Assembly: GCA_001809325.1 (NCBI GenBank)
Contig: KV796994.1
Location: forward strand, 1-51,623
Direction: 5' to 3'
Source: Neisseria sp. HMSC077D05
GTDB taxonomy: Bacteria; Pseudomonadota; Gammaproteobacteria; Burkholderiales; Neisseriaceae
Length of the DNA: 51,623 nt
The notes beneath the pieces are model-generated. The model made no database searches. It had not been told where the DNA came from and worked only from the letters and a program-made list of their open reading frames with translations. A program made the position numbers and the translations under genes. Positions 1-9,393 of the stretch are shown here, in pieces (position 1 is the first letter of the stretch; each line of letters opens with the position of its first letter).

Positions 1-872
1 CCGACTACGTCCCCACCAAATAGCGCGTTCACGTCCGTTTCGTCAAATACGTATTTGGTGTGGCAAAAGTCGCAATCGATTTGGATACTGCCTTGTTCTG
101 CAACAATACCGCCAACTTCTTCTCTGCCTAACATAAGCAGCATATCGCTGACTTTGCCGTGCGAGCAGGTACAGGCAAATTCGATGCTTTCGGGTTCGAA
201 AACCCGCGGCGGGGTTTCATGATAGAGACGATAAAGAACGTGTTGTGCGTCTAGGGTGGTTAGTTCTTCTGGTGTCAACGTTTGGGTCAGTGTGCTGATA
301 AGCTCCCATGATGCTGCGTCAAGTTCTTCTTCGGGCAGACGTTGTACCAGCAGTCCTCCGCTGACATGATCGGAGGCAGCGAGGGTTATATAGGTATCAA
401 GTTGCTCGGAACGTTTTATATAGTTCATGAGCATTTGGGCGATGTTGTCACCCTCAAGCGGGACAACGCCTTGCCATGGTTCGGCATCTTTGGGTTGATG
501 CGTGAGTACGAAAACGCTGTTGCTGCCCAAAAGGTCGGTCAGGCTTTCGTCGTCACGGATGTCGGCGGTTTCATCCCAGCGGGCGGTAGCGCGAACGGTG
601 TTGTCGGACGTGGCTTCGACCACAAGCATTTTCAGACGACCCTGTCCCTGTACTTGGACAATGAGCGTACCTTCGTTTTTAAGGTTGCTGGAGAGAAGCG
701 CGCCTGCAGCGAGAAGTTCGCCTAAAGCTCGGCGGATGGCGGCAGGGTAGTGTTTTTGTCCGACGATGTGTTCCCACACGTTTTCAAGGCGGACGTGCAG
801 GCCGCGTACAGGCATATCGTCAAAGATAAAACGTGTGCGGATATCGGCGTGGTTGATGTCGGTTTGCGGCAT
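1..872 (-). CDS. hslO: Hsp33 redox-regulated chaperone, 3'-truncated by window edge
   Basis: Translating the minus strand from ATG at 872 gives an open frame of 290 codons running off the left edge, starting MPQTDINHADIRTRFIFDD. Hsp33 is a cytosolic holdase activated by oxidative disulfide formation and zinc release. The C-terminal zinc centre is visible as FACTCSHGK followed by DCDFCHTKY (the CxC and CxxC pairs). The central part carries a DUS read in frame as GRLK (near 640). It is divergent from recC across a 113-bp gap. Only a few C-terminal residues should be missing, judging from the family's usual length. Family assignment is firm. Confidence 0.93.
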   Translation of the reverse strand, partial: MPQTDINHADIRTRFIFDDMPVRGLHVRLENVWEHIVGQKHYPAAIRRALGELLAAGALLSSNLKNEGTLIVQVQGQGRLKMLVVEATSDNTVRATARWDETADIRDDESLTDLLGSNSVFVLTHQPKDAEPWQGVVPLEGDNIAQMLMNYIKRSEQLDTYITLAASDHVSGGLLVQRLPEEELDAASWELISTLTQTLTPEELTTLDAQHVLYRLYHETPPRVFEPESIEFACTCSHGKVSDMLLMLGREEVGGIVAEQGSIQIDCDFCHTKYVFDETDVNALFGGDVV

Positions 873-985
873 AAATTCCTCTGTTTTTCTGAATGATGGG
901 TTGACGGCTATATGGTTGCGCTTGCAGAGAAATCAAGGGACTTTATAATCTGTCCTGCCTTCTTAACATTTTGCTTTTAATCGCC

Positions 986-3900
986 ATGTTCTATCTCTAC
1001 CAATCCAACCGCCTCGAATCACTTGCCGCCCTGTTTGCCGAAATCCAAAGGGTCAGACCGCTTGAGTCTGCTTTGGCGGCGGAACAGATTGTGGTGCAGA
1101 GTCAGGGGATGCGGCGTTATTTGAGCGTGTATCTGGCGCGCGAACTGGGGGTGGCGGCGAATTTGCAATTCAGCCTGCCGGCGGGTTTGACGTGGCAGTT
1201 GATGCAGAAGCTGATTCCCGATATTCCCGCGCTCAGTCCGTTTTCGCCGGAGGTAATGCGCTGGCGGCTTTTGGATTTGTTCCGCAGCGAGCGTTTTCAG
1301 ACGACCTCTGAATTTGAAAACGTCCGTTCTGTCTTGCAAAGCTATCTGGGCAGTGGCGAGTCGGCGGATTATCAGTTGGCGGGGCAGTTGGCGGATATTT
1401 TCGACCAGTATCTGGTGTACCGGCCGCAGTGGATTGATATCTGGCAGGAGGGCAAACTTCTGGGGCTGGGCGAGGACGAGGTCTGGCAGGCGCAGCTTTG
1501 GCGGTATTTGGACGACGGCAACCAATCTGCGCCGCACCGTGTGGCACTGTGGGAAAAGCTGCTGTCGTCTTTGGATAAGGCGTACCTGCCCGAGCGGTTT
1601 TTCGTGTTCGGCATTTCGACGATGGCGCCGATGTATTTGCAGCTTTTGCAGAAAATTTCGGAACATTGCGATGTGTTTGTGTTCGCGCTCAATCCGAGCG
1701 GCCAGTATTGGGGCAATGTGATTGAGGCGGCGCAGCTTTTGAAGGGCGGCGACGATGCGGATTTGTCGCAGACGGGGCATCCGCTCTTGGCGTCGCTGGG
1801 CAAGCAGGGGCGTGATTTTTTTGATTTTCTGACGGAAATCGGCTTGGAGGAACAGCCTGTGTTTGAAGAAGTTTCAGACGACACGCTGCTGCACTGCCTG
1901 CAAAACGACATTCAAAACCTGCGGATGCCGTCTGAACACAGCCGCGCGGATTTGCTGGATGACGGCTCCGTCCGCATCGTTTCGGCACACAGCCCCCTGC
2001 GCGAATTGCAGATTCTGAAAGACAAGCTGTTGCGGATTCTGCACGAACATCCCGACTGGCAGCCGCACGATATTGCCGTTTTGACGCCGAACATCGAGCC
2101 GTACAGCCCGTTTATCGAAGCGGTGTTCGGGCAGGCACAGGGCGGGGCGCAGGCTTTGCCGTATTCGGTGTCGGACGTGAAACTCAGCCGCCGCCAGCCG
2201 CTGCTTTACGCGCTGGAGCAGACGCTGGATTTGCTGGAAAGCCGGTTTGAGGTCGATAAAGTGCTGCCGCTGTTGGAAAGCGGTTTGGTGCTGCGCCGTT
2301 TCGGGCTGACGGCGGACGATTTGCCGCTGCTGCATGACACCGTTGCCGAATTGAACGTGCATTGGGGTTTGGACGGAACGATGCGCGGCGCGGCGGACAA
2401 TCTGTTTACTTGGCAGCAGGCGTTGGAACGCATCGTGTTGGGTTGGATGCTGCCCGACGACGGCAGCCCGCTCTGGCAAAACGTCAGCGCGTGGCACGGC
2501 GATGTCAACCGTCTTGATGTGTTCGGCCGCTTTGCCGCCTTCATCCGCACGCTGTCCCGCCTTGCCGCCGAGTGGCGCAAACCCGCAGCGGCGGAGGAGT
2601 GGACGGAACGCTGCCGCGATTTGGTGCAGTCATTGTTCCTGCCCGACGCCGACGACCAATACGCCTTGCAGCAGTTTGAGCAGGCGTTGGCAAAATGGCA
2701 GGAAGAAACCGCGTTGGCAGGCTTTAACGGCACTTTGCCGCAACACACCGTCATCCGCCACATCCGCCACTTTTTGGGCAGCGAAAGCCAAGCGGGATTC
2801 CTGCGCGGCGGCATCACCTTTTGCAGCATGGTGCCGATGAGGAGCCTGCCGTTTAAAGTCATCTGCCTCTTGGGTCTGAACGACGGCGATTTCCCGCGTA
2901 ACACCAAAGCCGCCGTGTTCGACCTGATTGCAAAACATCCGCAAAAAGGCGACCGCGCCCGCCGCGACGACGACCGCTACCTCTTCCTCGAAGCCATCAT
3001 CAGCGCGCGCGACATCCTTTATCTCTCCTACGTCGGCCGCAGCATCCGCAACGACGACGAACTCGCCCCGTCCGCCCTCGTCAGCGAACTCATCGACACC
3101 ATTGCCGCCATGACCGGACGGCGCAGCAAAGAGCTGGCGGCACACTGGGTCGAGCAACATCCCCTGCAACCGTTCTCACACCGCTATTTCATCGCAGACA
3201 AAATTTCAGACGACCTCTTCAGCACGCGGCAAGACTACGCCGAAGCCCTCAACCGCCCGCGCGAACAGGCGCGTCCGTTTTTCAGCGAAGCCCTAGAAGA
3301 AAACAGCCCCGAACCGACCGTTTGGCAGGACGACTTTATTCGCTTCTGGAAAAATCCCGTCAAAGCATGGCTGCAACAAACCCTAGGCTGGAGCGAAACC
3401 TACCGCGATGAAGCATGGGAATCCGCCGAACCCTTCGAGCCGCAACGCGCCGACAAAATTGCCGCCGCCTACCTCGACGCCCGCCGCCACAACCAAGACT
3501 TTCAAGAAATCGCCGTCCGCCTCGACGCCGAAAGCCTGTTGCCCGCCGGTGAATTGGGTAAATTGTGGCAGCAGAATTTCCAAGCCGCCGCCAAACGCAT
3601 CGACAGCGAATTGCTGCAAAGCTCCAAACTGCCGCCCTTTGCCTATGAAATCCAGTTCGACGGGCAAACCCTGCAAGGCAGCCTCGGCAACCTGTACCAA
3701 TGCGGCCAAGTGTTCTATCTCGACCGAAAACCCAACGCCCCACAACGCATCGCCCTCCTGCTCGAACATTTAATCTTTTGCGTGGTAGGGTCGGCGGTAG
3801 GGCCGTCTGAAACCGAAACCTACCAAACCTATATCGTTCAGCCCGAAGAAACAACGCTTTATCCCGCAATCCCAGGCAGCCAAGCGCAACAAATGTTGCA

Positions 3901-4204
3901 AAAATGGCTGACGTTCTTCAACCTCGGACAAACGCGCCCGCTGCCTTTCTTCGCGAAAACCAGCCTCGCCGCCGCCGAAGCCTACGGCAAAAAACAGAGC
4001 TGGGAAGATGCCCTGAACAAAGCCAAGGAAAGCTATCACGGCAACAAAGTCAGCAAAGGTCAAAAAGACTATACCGAAGTCTCCTTAGTGTTCGGCAACG
4101 AAGATACCGAGCCGGTGGAAGGAGCGTTGTTCCAAAGATTGGTGGAAGAGCTGCTGATACCGCTGCTGGACGCGGTAAAGGAAGAATCGTCGGATGCGGC
4201 ATAG
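986..4204 (+). CDS. recC: RecBCD exonuclease V, gamma subunit (RecC)
   Basis: RecC is the subunit of the RecBCD helicase-nuclease that recognises Chi and splits duplex ends during double-strand break repair; in Neisseria this also matters for recombination after DNA uptake. The 1072-residue product begins MFYLYQSNRLESLAALFAEI, the normal RecC N terminus, and is close to the 1100-residue family size. I chose ATG 986 over a TTG at 971 because it matches the family start; neither has a clear Shine-Dalgarno. In-frame DUS copies encode pieces such as FQTTSEF and KISDDLF, and two copies are of foreign dialect (1925 and 3800). recB and recD are not in the window. Confidence 0.93.
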   Translation: MFYLYQSNRLESLAALFAEIQRVRPLESALAAEQIVVQSQGMRRYLSVYLARELGVAANLQFSLPAGLTWQLMQKLIPDIPALSPFSPEVMRWRLLDLFRSERFQTTSEFENVRSVLQSYLGSGESADYQLAGQLADIFDQYLVYRPQWIDIWQEGKLLGLGEDEVWQAQLWRYLDDGNQSAPHRVALWEKLLSSLDKAYLPERFFVFGISTMAPMYLQLLQKISEHCDVFVFALNPSGQYWGNVIEAAQLLKGGDDADLSQTGHPLLASLGKQGRDFFDFLTEIGLEEQPVFEEVSDDTLLHCLQNDIQNLRMPSEHSRADLLDDGSVRIVSAHSPLRELQILKDKLLRILHEHPDWQPHDIAVLTPNIEPYSPFIEAVFGQAQGGAQALPYSVSDVKLSRRQPLLYALEQTLDLLESRFEVDKVLPLLESGLVLRRFGLTADDLPLLHDTVAELNVHWGLDGTMRGAADNLFTWQQALERIVLGWMLPDDGSPLWQNVSAWHGDVNRLDVFGRFAAFIRTLSRLAAEWRKPAAAEEWTERCRDLVQSLFLPDADDQYALQQFEQALAKWQEETALAGFNGTLPQHTVIRHIRHFLGSESQAGFLRGGITFCSMVPMRSLPFKVICLLGLNDGDFPRNTKAAVFDLIAKHPQKGDRARRDDDRYLFLEAIISARDILYLSYVGRSIRNDDELAPSALVSELIDTIAAMTGRRSKELAAHWVEQHPLQPFSHRYFIADKISDDLFSTRQDYAEALNRPREQARPFFSEALEENSPEPTVWQDDFIRFWKNPVKAWLQQTLGWSETYRDEAWESAEPFEPQRADKIAAAYLDARRHNQDFQEIAVRLDAESLLPAGELGKLWQQNFQAAAKRIDSELLQSSKLPPFAYEIQFDGQTLQGSLGNLYQCGQVFYLDRKPNAPQRIALLLEHLIFCVVGSAVGPSETETYQTYIVQPEETTLYPAIPGSQAQQMLQKWLTFFNLGQTRPLPFFAKTSLAAAEAYGKKQSWEDALNKAKESYHGNKVSKGQKDYTEVSLVFGNEDTEPVEGALFQRLVEELLIPLLDAVKEESSDAA
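1925..1936 (+). repeat. AT-dialect DUS inside recC
   Basis: The bases ATGCCGTCTGAA are an exact copy of the meningococcal/gonococcal 12-mer DUS, in a genome whose other DUS are AGGTCGTCTGAA. A second CCGTCTGAA-type copy (GGGCCGTCTGAA) lies at 3800-3811 in the same gene. Confidence 0.9.
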
Positions 4205-4252
4205 AAACCGCAAATCGGAAGAGGTCGTCTGAAAACGCAAACGGAGCAAATC

Positions 4253-4618
4253 ATGTTGAAACATTTCATTGCGATTGCTGTCGCCGTTTTATTGAGCCAA
4301 ACGGTGTACAGCCAAACCAAACCGAGACCAGCAATGTACACCGACTACACTGCCATCGTTGAAGACAAATGCGCCATCTTTTTGCACGGCGGCAGCATGA
4401 TGCTGACTGTGCGCAATGCAGCCGGTAAGGAAACGGTTTACTTTATCAACCGTGGTTTTGATGTCAAAAATACGCCTGAGTACAACCAAGTCCGTGATGA
4501 TAAAGGACATAAACTGAGCGACAGCGAGAAACAGCAGTTGTTTGCACATCTGAAGACTTTAAAAACAAGGTGTCGCAACAAGGATTGTGCCGAGTTTGTG
4601 GATTCGTTTGTCAGGTAA
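4253..4618 (+). CDS. Small exported protein, unknown function
   Basis: A 121-residue protein starting MLKHFIAIAVAVLLSQTVYS, a standard Sec signal peptide with cleavage expected near residue 20. The mature part of about 100 residues is hydrophilic and has three cysteines (DKCAIF, TRCRNKDCAEF), suggesting a periplasmic disulfide. A GGAG ribosome binding site lies 8 bases before ATG 4253. It sits 48 bp after recC on the same strand with a DUS in the gap, so co-transcription is possible. I do not recognise a family. Confidence 0.7.
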   Translation: MLKHFIAIAVAVLLSQTVYSQTKPRPAMYTDYTAIVEDKCAIFLHGGSMMLTVRNAAGKETVYFINRGFDVKNTPEYNQVRDDKGHKLSDSEKQQLFAHLKTLKTRCRNKDCAEFVDSFVR

Positions 4619-4700
4619 GTCGCATATCGTTTCGGATGGTATTTCTTGTTTTCAGACGACCTTTGGCTTGAAGGGTTTGTTTGAGAAAAGCCATCTGACT

Positions 4701-5699
4701 TCAGGAACGCGGATGGATATGGCGCGCCATTTCCAACGCAGTGGCAACGGCGGTCATGAGGCTGCCTGAATCTGCTTTGCCCATTCCAGCAAGGTCAAGC
4801 GCGGTGCCGTGATCGACCGAAGTGCGGATAAAGGGCAGACCGAGCGTGACGTTGACGCCTTGTCCGAAGCCTGCGTATTTGAGCGTGGGCAGTCCTTGGT
4901 CGTGATACATCGCTAAAACGGCATCGGCATCTTTGAGCAAGAAGGGCTGGAACACCGTGTCGGCGGGATAGGGGCCGCGTGCGTCTATGCCTTCGCTTTG
5001 CAACTGCTTGAGCGCGGGGATGATGATGTCGATTTCTTCATGGCCGAGATGACCGTTTTCGCCTGCGTGCGGATTCAGTCCGGTAACCAGAATACGGGGG
5101 CGGGCGATGCCGAATTTGTCGCGCAGGTCGGCGTGAAGGATGCGGGTTACGGATTCGACCAGCGGGCGGGTAATGGCGGCGGCGATGTCTTTGAGCGGAA
5201 GGTGGGTGGTCACGAGCGCAACCCGCAATCCGCCGCCCGCGAGCATCATGACGACTTGTTTGGTTTGGCTTTTTTCGGCGAGGTATTCGGTGTGGCCGCT
5301 GAAGAAATGATCGCTGGCGTGTCCGTCGTTGATGACGCCTTTGTGCAGCGGCGCAGTTACCATGCCGTCGAAGAGGTCGTCTGAAATGCCTTGATAGGCA
5401 GTGTCTAGCAGTTTGAGGACGTAGGCGGCATTGGCGGGATTGAGTTTGCCCGCTTGGCAGGGCGCGGCTAAAGGAATGTGCAACACTTCCAATATGCCGC
5501 GTTCGGGTTTGCCGCCCTGCGGGTCGAAATCTTGCAGGGTGATGGTTTTGCCTAATTGCTCGGCACGGCTTTGCAGCAGATATTTGTCGCCCAATACGAC
5601 ACAACGGCATGGCAAATCGGCAAACGCCAAATCCAAGCAGATATCGGGGCCGATGCCGGCGGGTTCGCCCGAAGTGACGGCTAAAACAGGTAAAGTCAT
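4701..5699 (-). CDS. pdxA: 4-hydroxythreonine-4-phosphate dehydrogenase
   Basis: PdxA oxidises 4-phosphohydroxy-L-threonine with NAD(P) in the DXP-dependent route to pyridoxal phosphate. The 332-residue length is normal. Family motifs are present: SGEPAGIGPDICLDLAF at the N terminus, the metal-binding region HKGVINDGHASDHFFSGHTE around residue 130, and MYHDQGLPTLKYAGF near the C terminus. AAGGAA precedes ATG 5699. It is downstream of the J-domain gene on the same strand but separated by a DUS hairpin (5763-5792), so it probably has its own promoter. Cytosolic; confident assignment. Confidence 0.95.
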   Translation of the reverse strand: MTLPVLAVTSGEPAGIGPDICLDLAFADLPCRCVVLGDKYLLQSRAEQLGKTITLQDFDPQGGKPERGILEVLHIPLAAPCQAGKLNPANAAYVLKLLDTAYQGISDDLFDGMVTAPLHKGVINDGHASDHFFSGHTEYLAEKSQTKQVVMMLAGGGLRVALVTTHLPLKDIAAAITRPLVESVTRILHADLRDKFGIARPRILVTGLNPHAGENGHLGHEEIDIIIPALKQLQSEGIDARGPYPADTVFQPFLLKDADAVLAMYHDQGLPTLKYAGFGQGVNVTLGLPFIRTSVDHGTALDLAGMGKADSGSLMTAVATALEMARHIHPRS

Positions 5700-5762
5700 G
5701 CGGATTCCTTATTGGATAAGTCGGTTGCAGAGAAATGAAAACAGCGTTGTACGGTATGGTTG

Positions 5763-5792
5763 AGGTCGTCTGAAAACTTTTCAGACGACCTT
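5763..5792 (-). terminator. DUS inverted-pair hairpin after J-domain gene
   Basis: Two DUS copies in opposite orientation (AGGTCGTCTGAAAAC and its complement) are almost abutted, giving a stem of about 14 bp. It lies just after the stop of the minus-strand gene at 5797. Inverted DUS pairs are known to serve as Neisseria transcription terminators. Confidence 0.75.
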
Positions 5793-5796
5793 TTGT

Positions 5797-7572
5797 TTAT
5801 GCCCGCATCAGGCTGCGGTAGGCGTTTTGTTTCAAAACGAGCACCAGCCAGCCGAGGACAAAGGCAATCGGGTAAAACCACAACATCCGATTTCCGCCAA
5901 GCGGTAGGATAAGTGTCAGCATACATGCCAATACGCCGAAACCCAAAGGTGTCCAAATATCATCCCGTTCGGTATAGTCGGCGCATCGCTGCGGCAACGT
6001 CAGCATCCAAACCAGTGCGGAGGCGAATGAAGCGGCTGCTCTGATAGGAAAGGATGCGTTGGGCGAACAAGGTGCCAGCAGGAATTGCGCCTGTTTTTTC
6101 GACAGGTGGGGATGGAACGACCGTAGATACAGATTGGTGTTGAACCATAACAATATCATCAAAGCCGTCAGGATAAGCAATACCGAGTTGCCCGCCGTTT
6201 GCTCCAAATGTTTGTTTAGCACATTGATTATCGGAAACATGGCAATCAATGACAGATTGACCGTCAGGCCGCCGACAATACTCCGTTCGCTTTTGATGTA
6301 GGAGAAAAAGGTACACCATGAATATATCCATGCGAGTACGGTCAGCAGGAAGAACATTACCGAACCGGTCGGGGTCAGGCACACGGCGGTCATCACGACA
6401 GGCAATACGAAAGCGCGTACAATCGCCGCTTTTTTAAACACAAAAGTCGCCGTGAAGAATTTGTATAGAGACGGCAGCCATGTGAAAAATATGCTTCGGC
6501 AGACATTGACCAAGAAACACAAGAGCGCCAGCGTGAGGGTGGAGACGAGGGCCAACGAATAATACGCCTCGATATAGGCGGATAAAGCGTCATCGGCTGC
6601 CGCTGTAAACATGGCGACAAATATCGCCACAATCGGCAGCACAATCCGCATCTGCCGCCATGATTGCGCTTTCTGTAAAACAGACGTCAGTTTCGTCTTG
6701 CGCCTCATCAGCGCCGTGCGTACGGATGGCGATATTTCTTCCTGTAAAGCCGTATTCAGGAAAAACGCATTCACCGTTGCCCGCATATCGCGCCCTTGCT
6801 CGGTCAGACGGTTCAAGCTGTGCAAGAGCGGGAATTTGCCATTGGCGTTGTCAGATAAAACTTCTGCCGCATTGATGCAGTCATAAACCCACTCCAGCTC
6901 GTCCGTGTTCATACGGTGGAGAACTTCGCGGCTCTCGTGCCAGCGGAAATAAGACGCCCATTGCGCCCATACGATGATATTCGAAATATACCGATCGCGC
7001 AGAAAATCCAAAAATTCCCAAGCAATATATTCCGATTCGCCCAAAGGCAGCCGGTCCAATAAAGCGCGGATGTCGGGCCAGGAGCGTTCCAACGCTTCAC
7101 TTTTCCCTTCATCGTGAATGCGTCCGATTTCCGCCAAAATATAGTCCGCATCTACGCCATCGTATCCATGGTATGAATACGCCTCGGCAGTTGCGCCGCT
7201 ATATCCGTAGGGGTCGTCTGAAACATCAGTTTCTTCAATACGGTCTGTTTCTGCGTCTTTCCATGTATCGTACGGATAGGCTTGGGACGATTCATATTCT
7301 GCCACCCCGTTAACATATTCGGTATGTTCATCAGGGTCGTCTGAAACATCCGCCTCATCGTTATCGGCATGATCCCAAGACCAATCGTCCGCGTCCTCTT
7401 CCTCATCGATGTAGGGCGCACGCGACAAAGCCTCATCAAATGCCTCGCGCAGCCGCTGATATCCCTCCGCGTCATCGTCCGGACGTGTCGATTTCAACAG
7501 CTTCGCATAAGCGCGCCTGATGGCACGTTCGTCACCGGTAGGCGCAATGTGCAGAATTTCCCAGCAATCCAT
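5797..7572 (-). CDS. Membrane protein with an atypical N-terminal J domain (RPD instead of HPD)
   Basis: A 591-residue protein. Residues 1-55 look like a J domain (MDCWEILHIAPTGDERAIRR, then AYAKLLKSTRPDDDAEGYQR), but the HPD tripeptide that stimulates DnaK ATPase is replaced by RPD. Residues about 55-130 are very acidic and low complexity and contain two near-identical VSDDP segments, each encoded by a DUS (near 7210 and 7335). Residues about 300-590 contain some eight to ten hydrophobic segments, so the J domain should be tethered to the inner membrane. AAGGAA precedes ATG 7572. Related J-domain membrane proteins exist in proteobacteria; the client is unknown and the missing His makes DnaK partnership uncertain. 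Confidence 0.8.
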   Translation of the reverse strand: MDCWEILHIAPTGDERAIRRAYAKLLKSTRPDDDAEGYQRLREAFDEALSRAPYIDEEEDADDWSWDHADNDEADVSDDPDEHTEYVNGVAEYESSQAYPYDTWKDAETDRIEETDVSDDPYGYSGATAEAYSYHGYDGVDADYILAEIGRIHDEGKSEALERSWPDIRALLDRLPLGESEYIAWEFLDFLRDRYISNIIVWAQWASYFRWHESREVLHRMNTDELEWVYDCINAAEVLSDNANGKFPLLHSLNRLTEQGRDMRATVNAFFLNTALQEEISPSVRTALMRRKTKLTSVLQKAQSWRQMRIVLPIVAIFVAMFTAAADDALSAYIEAYYSLALVSTLTLALLCFLVNVCRSIFFTWLPSLYKFFTATFVFKKAAIVRAFVLPVVMTAVCLTPTGSVMFFLLTVLAWIYSWCTFFSYIKSERSIVGGLTVNLSLIAMFPIINVLNKHLEQTAGNSVLLILTALMILLWFNTNLYLRSFHPHLSKKQAQFLLAPCSPNASFPIRAAASFASALVWMLTLPQRCADYTERDDIWTPLGFGVLACMLTLILPLGGNRMLWFYPIAFVLGWLVLVLKQNAYRSLMRA

Positions 7573-7690
7573 AGATTTCCTTGTTGTGGTATGAGCAGCG
7601 GCAAGTCATAAAGTATACAGCCTGGCTTGGTTCAAATTCAAAGGAAACGATACCGATATCGGCAGAACACAACGCCACTTGCCTTCAAAA

Positions 7691-7844
7691 TATAGTGGAT
7701 TAACTTTAAATCAGTACGGCGTTGCCTCGCCTTAGCTCAAAGAGACGATTCTCTAAGGTGCTGAAGCACCAAGTGAATCGGTTCCGTACTATCTGTACTG
7801 TCTGCGGCTTCGTCGCCTTGTCCTGATTTAGTTAATCAACTATA
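7691..7844 (-). repeat. Correia repeat enclosed element (CREE), about 154 bp
   Basis: It starts TATAGTGGATTAACTTTAAA and ends with a degenerate inverted copy (GTTAATCAACTATA). The core matches the other CREEs in the window and lies in reverse orientation compared with those at 19699 and 21065. These are Neisseria MITE-like elements that can carry promoters or be RNase III targets. Confidence 0.93.
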
Positions 7845-7849
7845 CCGTT

Positions 7850-7892
7850 AAAAAGGTCGTCTGAAACCCGATTCCGTTTCAGACGACCTTTG
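7850..7892 (-). terminator. DUS inverted-pair hairpin
   Basis: AAAAAGGTCGTCTGAAAC and its inverted copy flank a short loop immediately beyond the stop of the minus-strand gene ending at 7906. It is well placed as that gene's terminator. Confidence 0.75.
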
Positions 7893-7905
7893 TGTTCAAA
7901 CCCCG

Positions 7906-8328
7906 TTATTCGTATTTTTCGCAACGGATGGCAGAGTCTTCGCAGAACATCGCCGAAGTTTCCGCATTGCAGACAGTGCGGACGGCGCGGCGCGCTTCCC
8001 ATTCGTTTTTCCCCGAAGCCTCAAACAACTTCTGGAACGGCTTGACGCTGCACACATAAACCCGATTCGGGTTGTACTATTTTGACTTGGCAAGGCGTTT
8101 TTCCAATTTACTGATACGGGCTTCCAAAGCCTCGATCTTCCGATTCTGTTCGTCAATTAAATGCATCTGCCCCGCCTCTAACCGTGCCAGATTCACTTCT
8201 ACCCAAGCATGTTCTACTGTTTGTTCTGCTGTTAAATCCGCAATCTGTGCTTCCAATTCGGTAACCGAAGCCGCATTAGCAGCAGGCAAAACAGCGGCAA
8301 GCATCAGGGCAAAGAAAGATTTTTTCAT
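7906..8328 (-). pseudogene. Small exported coiled-coil/Cys protein interrupted by an in-frame TAG
   Basis: From ATG 8328 the frame encodes MKKSFFALMLAAVLPAANA (Sec signal peptide), then a heptad-rich coiled-coil to residue 83 (EALEARISKLEKRLAKSK), then TAG at 8077-8079. The same frame continues without another stop for 56 codons to TAA at 7906-7908. That tail has four cysteines (YVCSVKPF, RTVCNAETS, MFCEDSA, IRCEKYE) and reads like genuine protein. The terminator at 7850-7892 sits after the distal stop, not the TAG. The simplest reading is a nonsense mutation (or sequencing error) in a roughly 140-residue periplasmic protein. The 83-residue form may still be made. Function unknown. Confidence 0.75.
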
Positions 8329-8558
8329 GGTATATCTCTACGACAGTTAAAAAAACGGCATATTATATAGAAAACCCATATTGAATCAGCAGGCATTACC
8401 CCGCCTTGTCTGGATTTAAAGAGAATTTACCGAAACGCAGACAGAAATGCGACAAAGATGCCTCTCCCCACCGAAGCTCCTTTTCAGACGACCTTATACC
8501 CATTTCAAGCAAAAAACGTTAAAATTCCGCCATTCACCTATCCGACAGCAGCAAAAAC

Positions 8559-9329
8559 ATGAGCGCACAAATCCTCGCCGTCGCCAACCAAAAAGGCGGC
8601 GTCGGCAAAACCACCACCACCGTCAACCTCGCGGCATCGCTCGCCTCCAAAGGCAAACGCGTCCTCGTCATCGACCTCGACCCGCAAGGCAACGCCACCA
8701 CAGGCAGCGGCATAGACAAAGCCCGCCTCGAAGAAGGCGTGTACCAAGTCGTATTGGGCGATACCGACATCAAAACCGCCGTCGTCCGCAGCGGGGACGG
8801 CAGCTACGACGTACTCGGCGCCAACCGCGCGCTTGCCGGTGCCGAAATCGAGCTGGTGCAAGAAATCGCCCGCGAAATCCGCCTCAAAAACGCCCTGCAA
8901 ACTGTCGAAAACGACTACGACTTCGTCCTCATCGACTGCCCCCCTTCATTGACACTGCTCACGCTCAACGGACTCGTCGCCGCCAACGGTGTTATCGTCC
9001 CCATGTTGTGCGAATACTATGCCCTCGAAGGTATCTCCGACCTCATCGCCACCGTGCGCAAAATCCGTCAGGCAATCAACCCGCGCCTCGACATCACCGG
9101 CATTGTCCGCACCCTCTACGACAGCCGCAGCCGCCTCGTCGTCGAAGTCAGCGAACAGCTTTTCCAACATTTCGGCAACCTGATGTTCCAAACCGTCATC
9201 CCCCGCAACGTCCGCCTCGCCGAAGCCCCCAGCCACGGCATGCCCGCGCTCGCCTACGATGCCAACGCCAAAGGCACCAAAGCCTACCTCGCCTTGGCGG
9301 AAGAACTGTTGGAGCGGACTAAAGGTTGA
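8559..9329 (+). CDS. parA: ParA/Soj-family chromosome-partitioning ATPase
   Basis: A 256-residue deviant-Walker ATPase. Residues 1-20 carry NQKGGVGKTTTTVNLA (Walker A with the signature Lys), VLVIDLDPQGNAT follows (switch I region), and DFVLIDCPPSLTLLTLNGL is the Walker B/switch II region. ParA dimers bind DNA non-specifically and, with ParB bound at parS, drive segregation. No parB follows; the next gene is gltS, so the partner must lie elsewhere. A DUS lies about 75 bp upstream and an inverted DUS pair terminates the gene. Confident as family; Soj versus another ParA-like role is inference. Confidence 0.9.
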   Translation: MSAQILAVANQKGGVGKTTTTVNLAASLASKGKRVLVIDLDPQGNATTGSGIDKARLEEGVYQVVLGDTDIKTAVVRSGDGSYDVLGANRALAGAEIELVQEIAREIRLKNALQTVENDYDFVLIDCPPSLTLLTLNGLVAANGVIVPMLCEYYALEGISDLIATVRKIRQAINPRLDITGIVRTLYDSRSRLVVEVSEQLFQHFGNLMFQTVIPRNVRLAEAPSHGMPALAYDANAKGTKAYLALAEELLERTKG

Positions 9330-9345
9330 TTGAGTCTGGAAGATA

Positions 9346-9393
9346 AAAAGGTCGTCTGAAAACTTGATTTCCAAGTTTTCAGACGACCTTTTT
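9346..9393 (+). terminator. DUS inverted-pair terminator after parA
   Basis: A stem of about 21 bp (AAAAAGGTCGTCTGAAAACT and its complement) with a 5-base loop, ending in TTTTT, 16 bp after the parA stop. Confidence 0.85.

Noticed and set aside
971-985. TTG-initiated extension of recC (MLLIA-)
   Set aside because: No Shine-Dalgarno and the conserved RecC start is the ATG at 986.
8447-9322. Long Arg/His/Pro-rich frame overlapping parA in another frame
   Set aside because: Composition is the typical shadow of a GC-rich coding strand; parA has full motifs.
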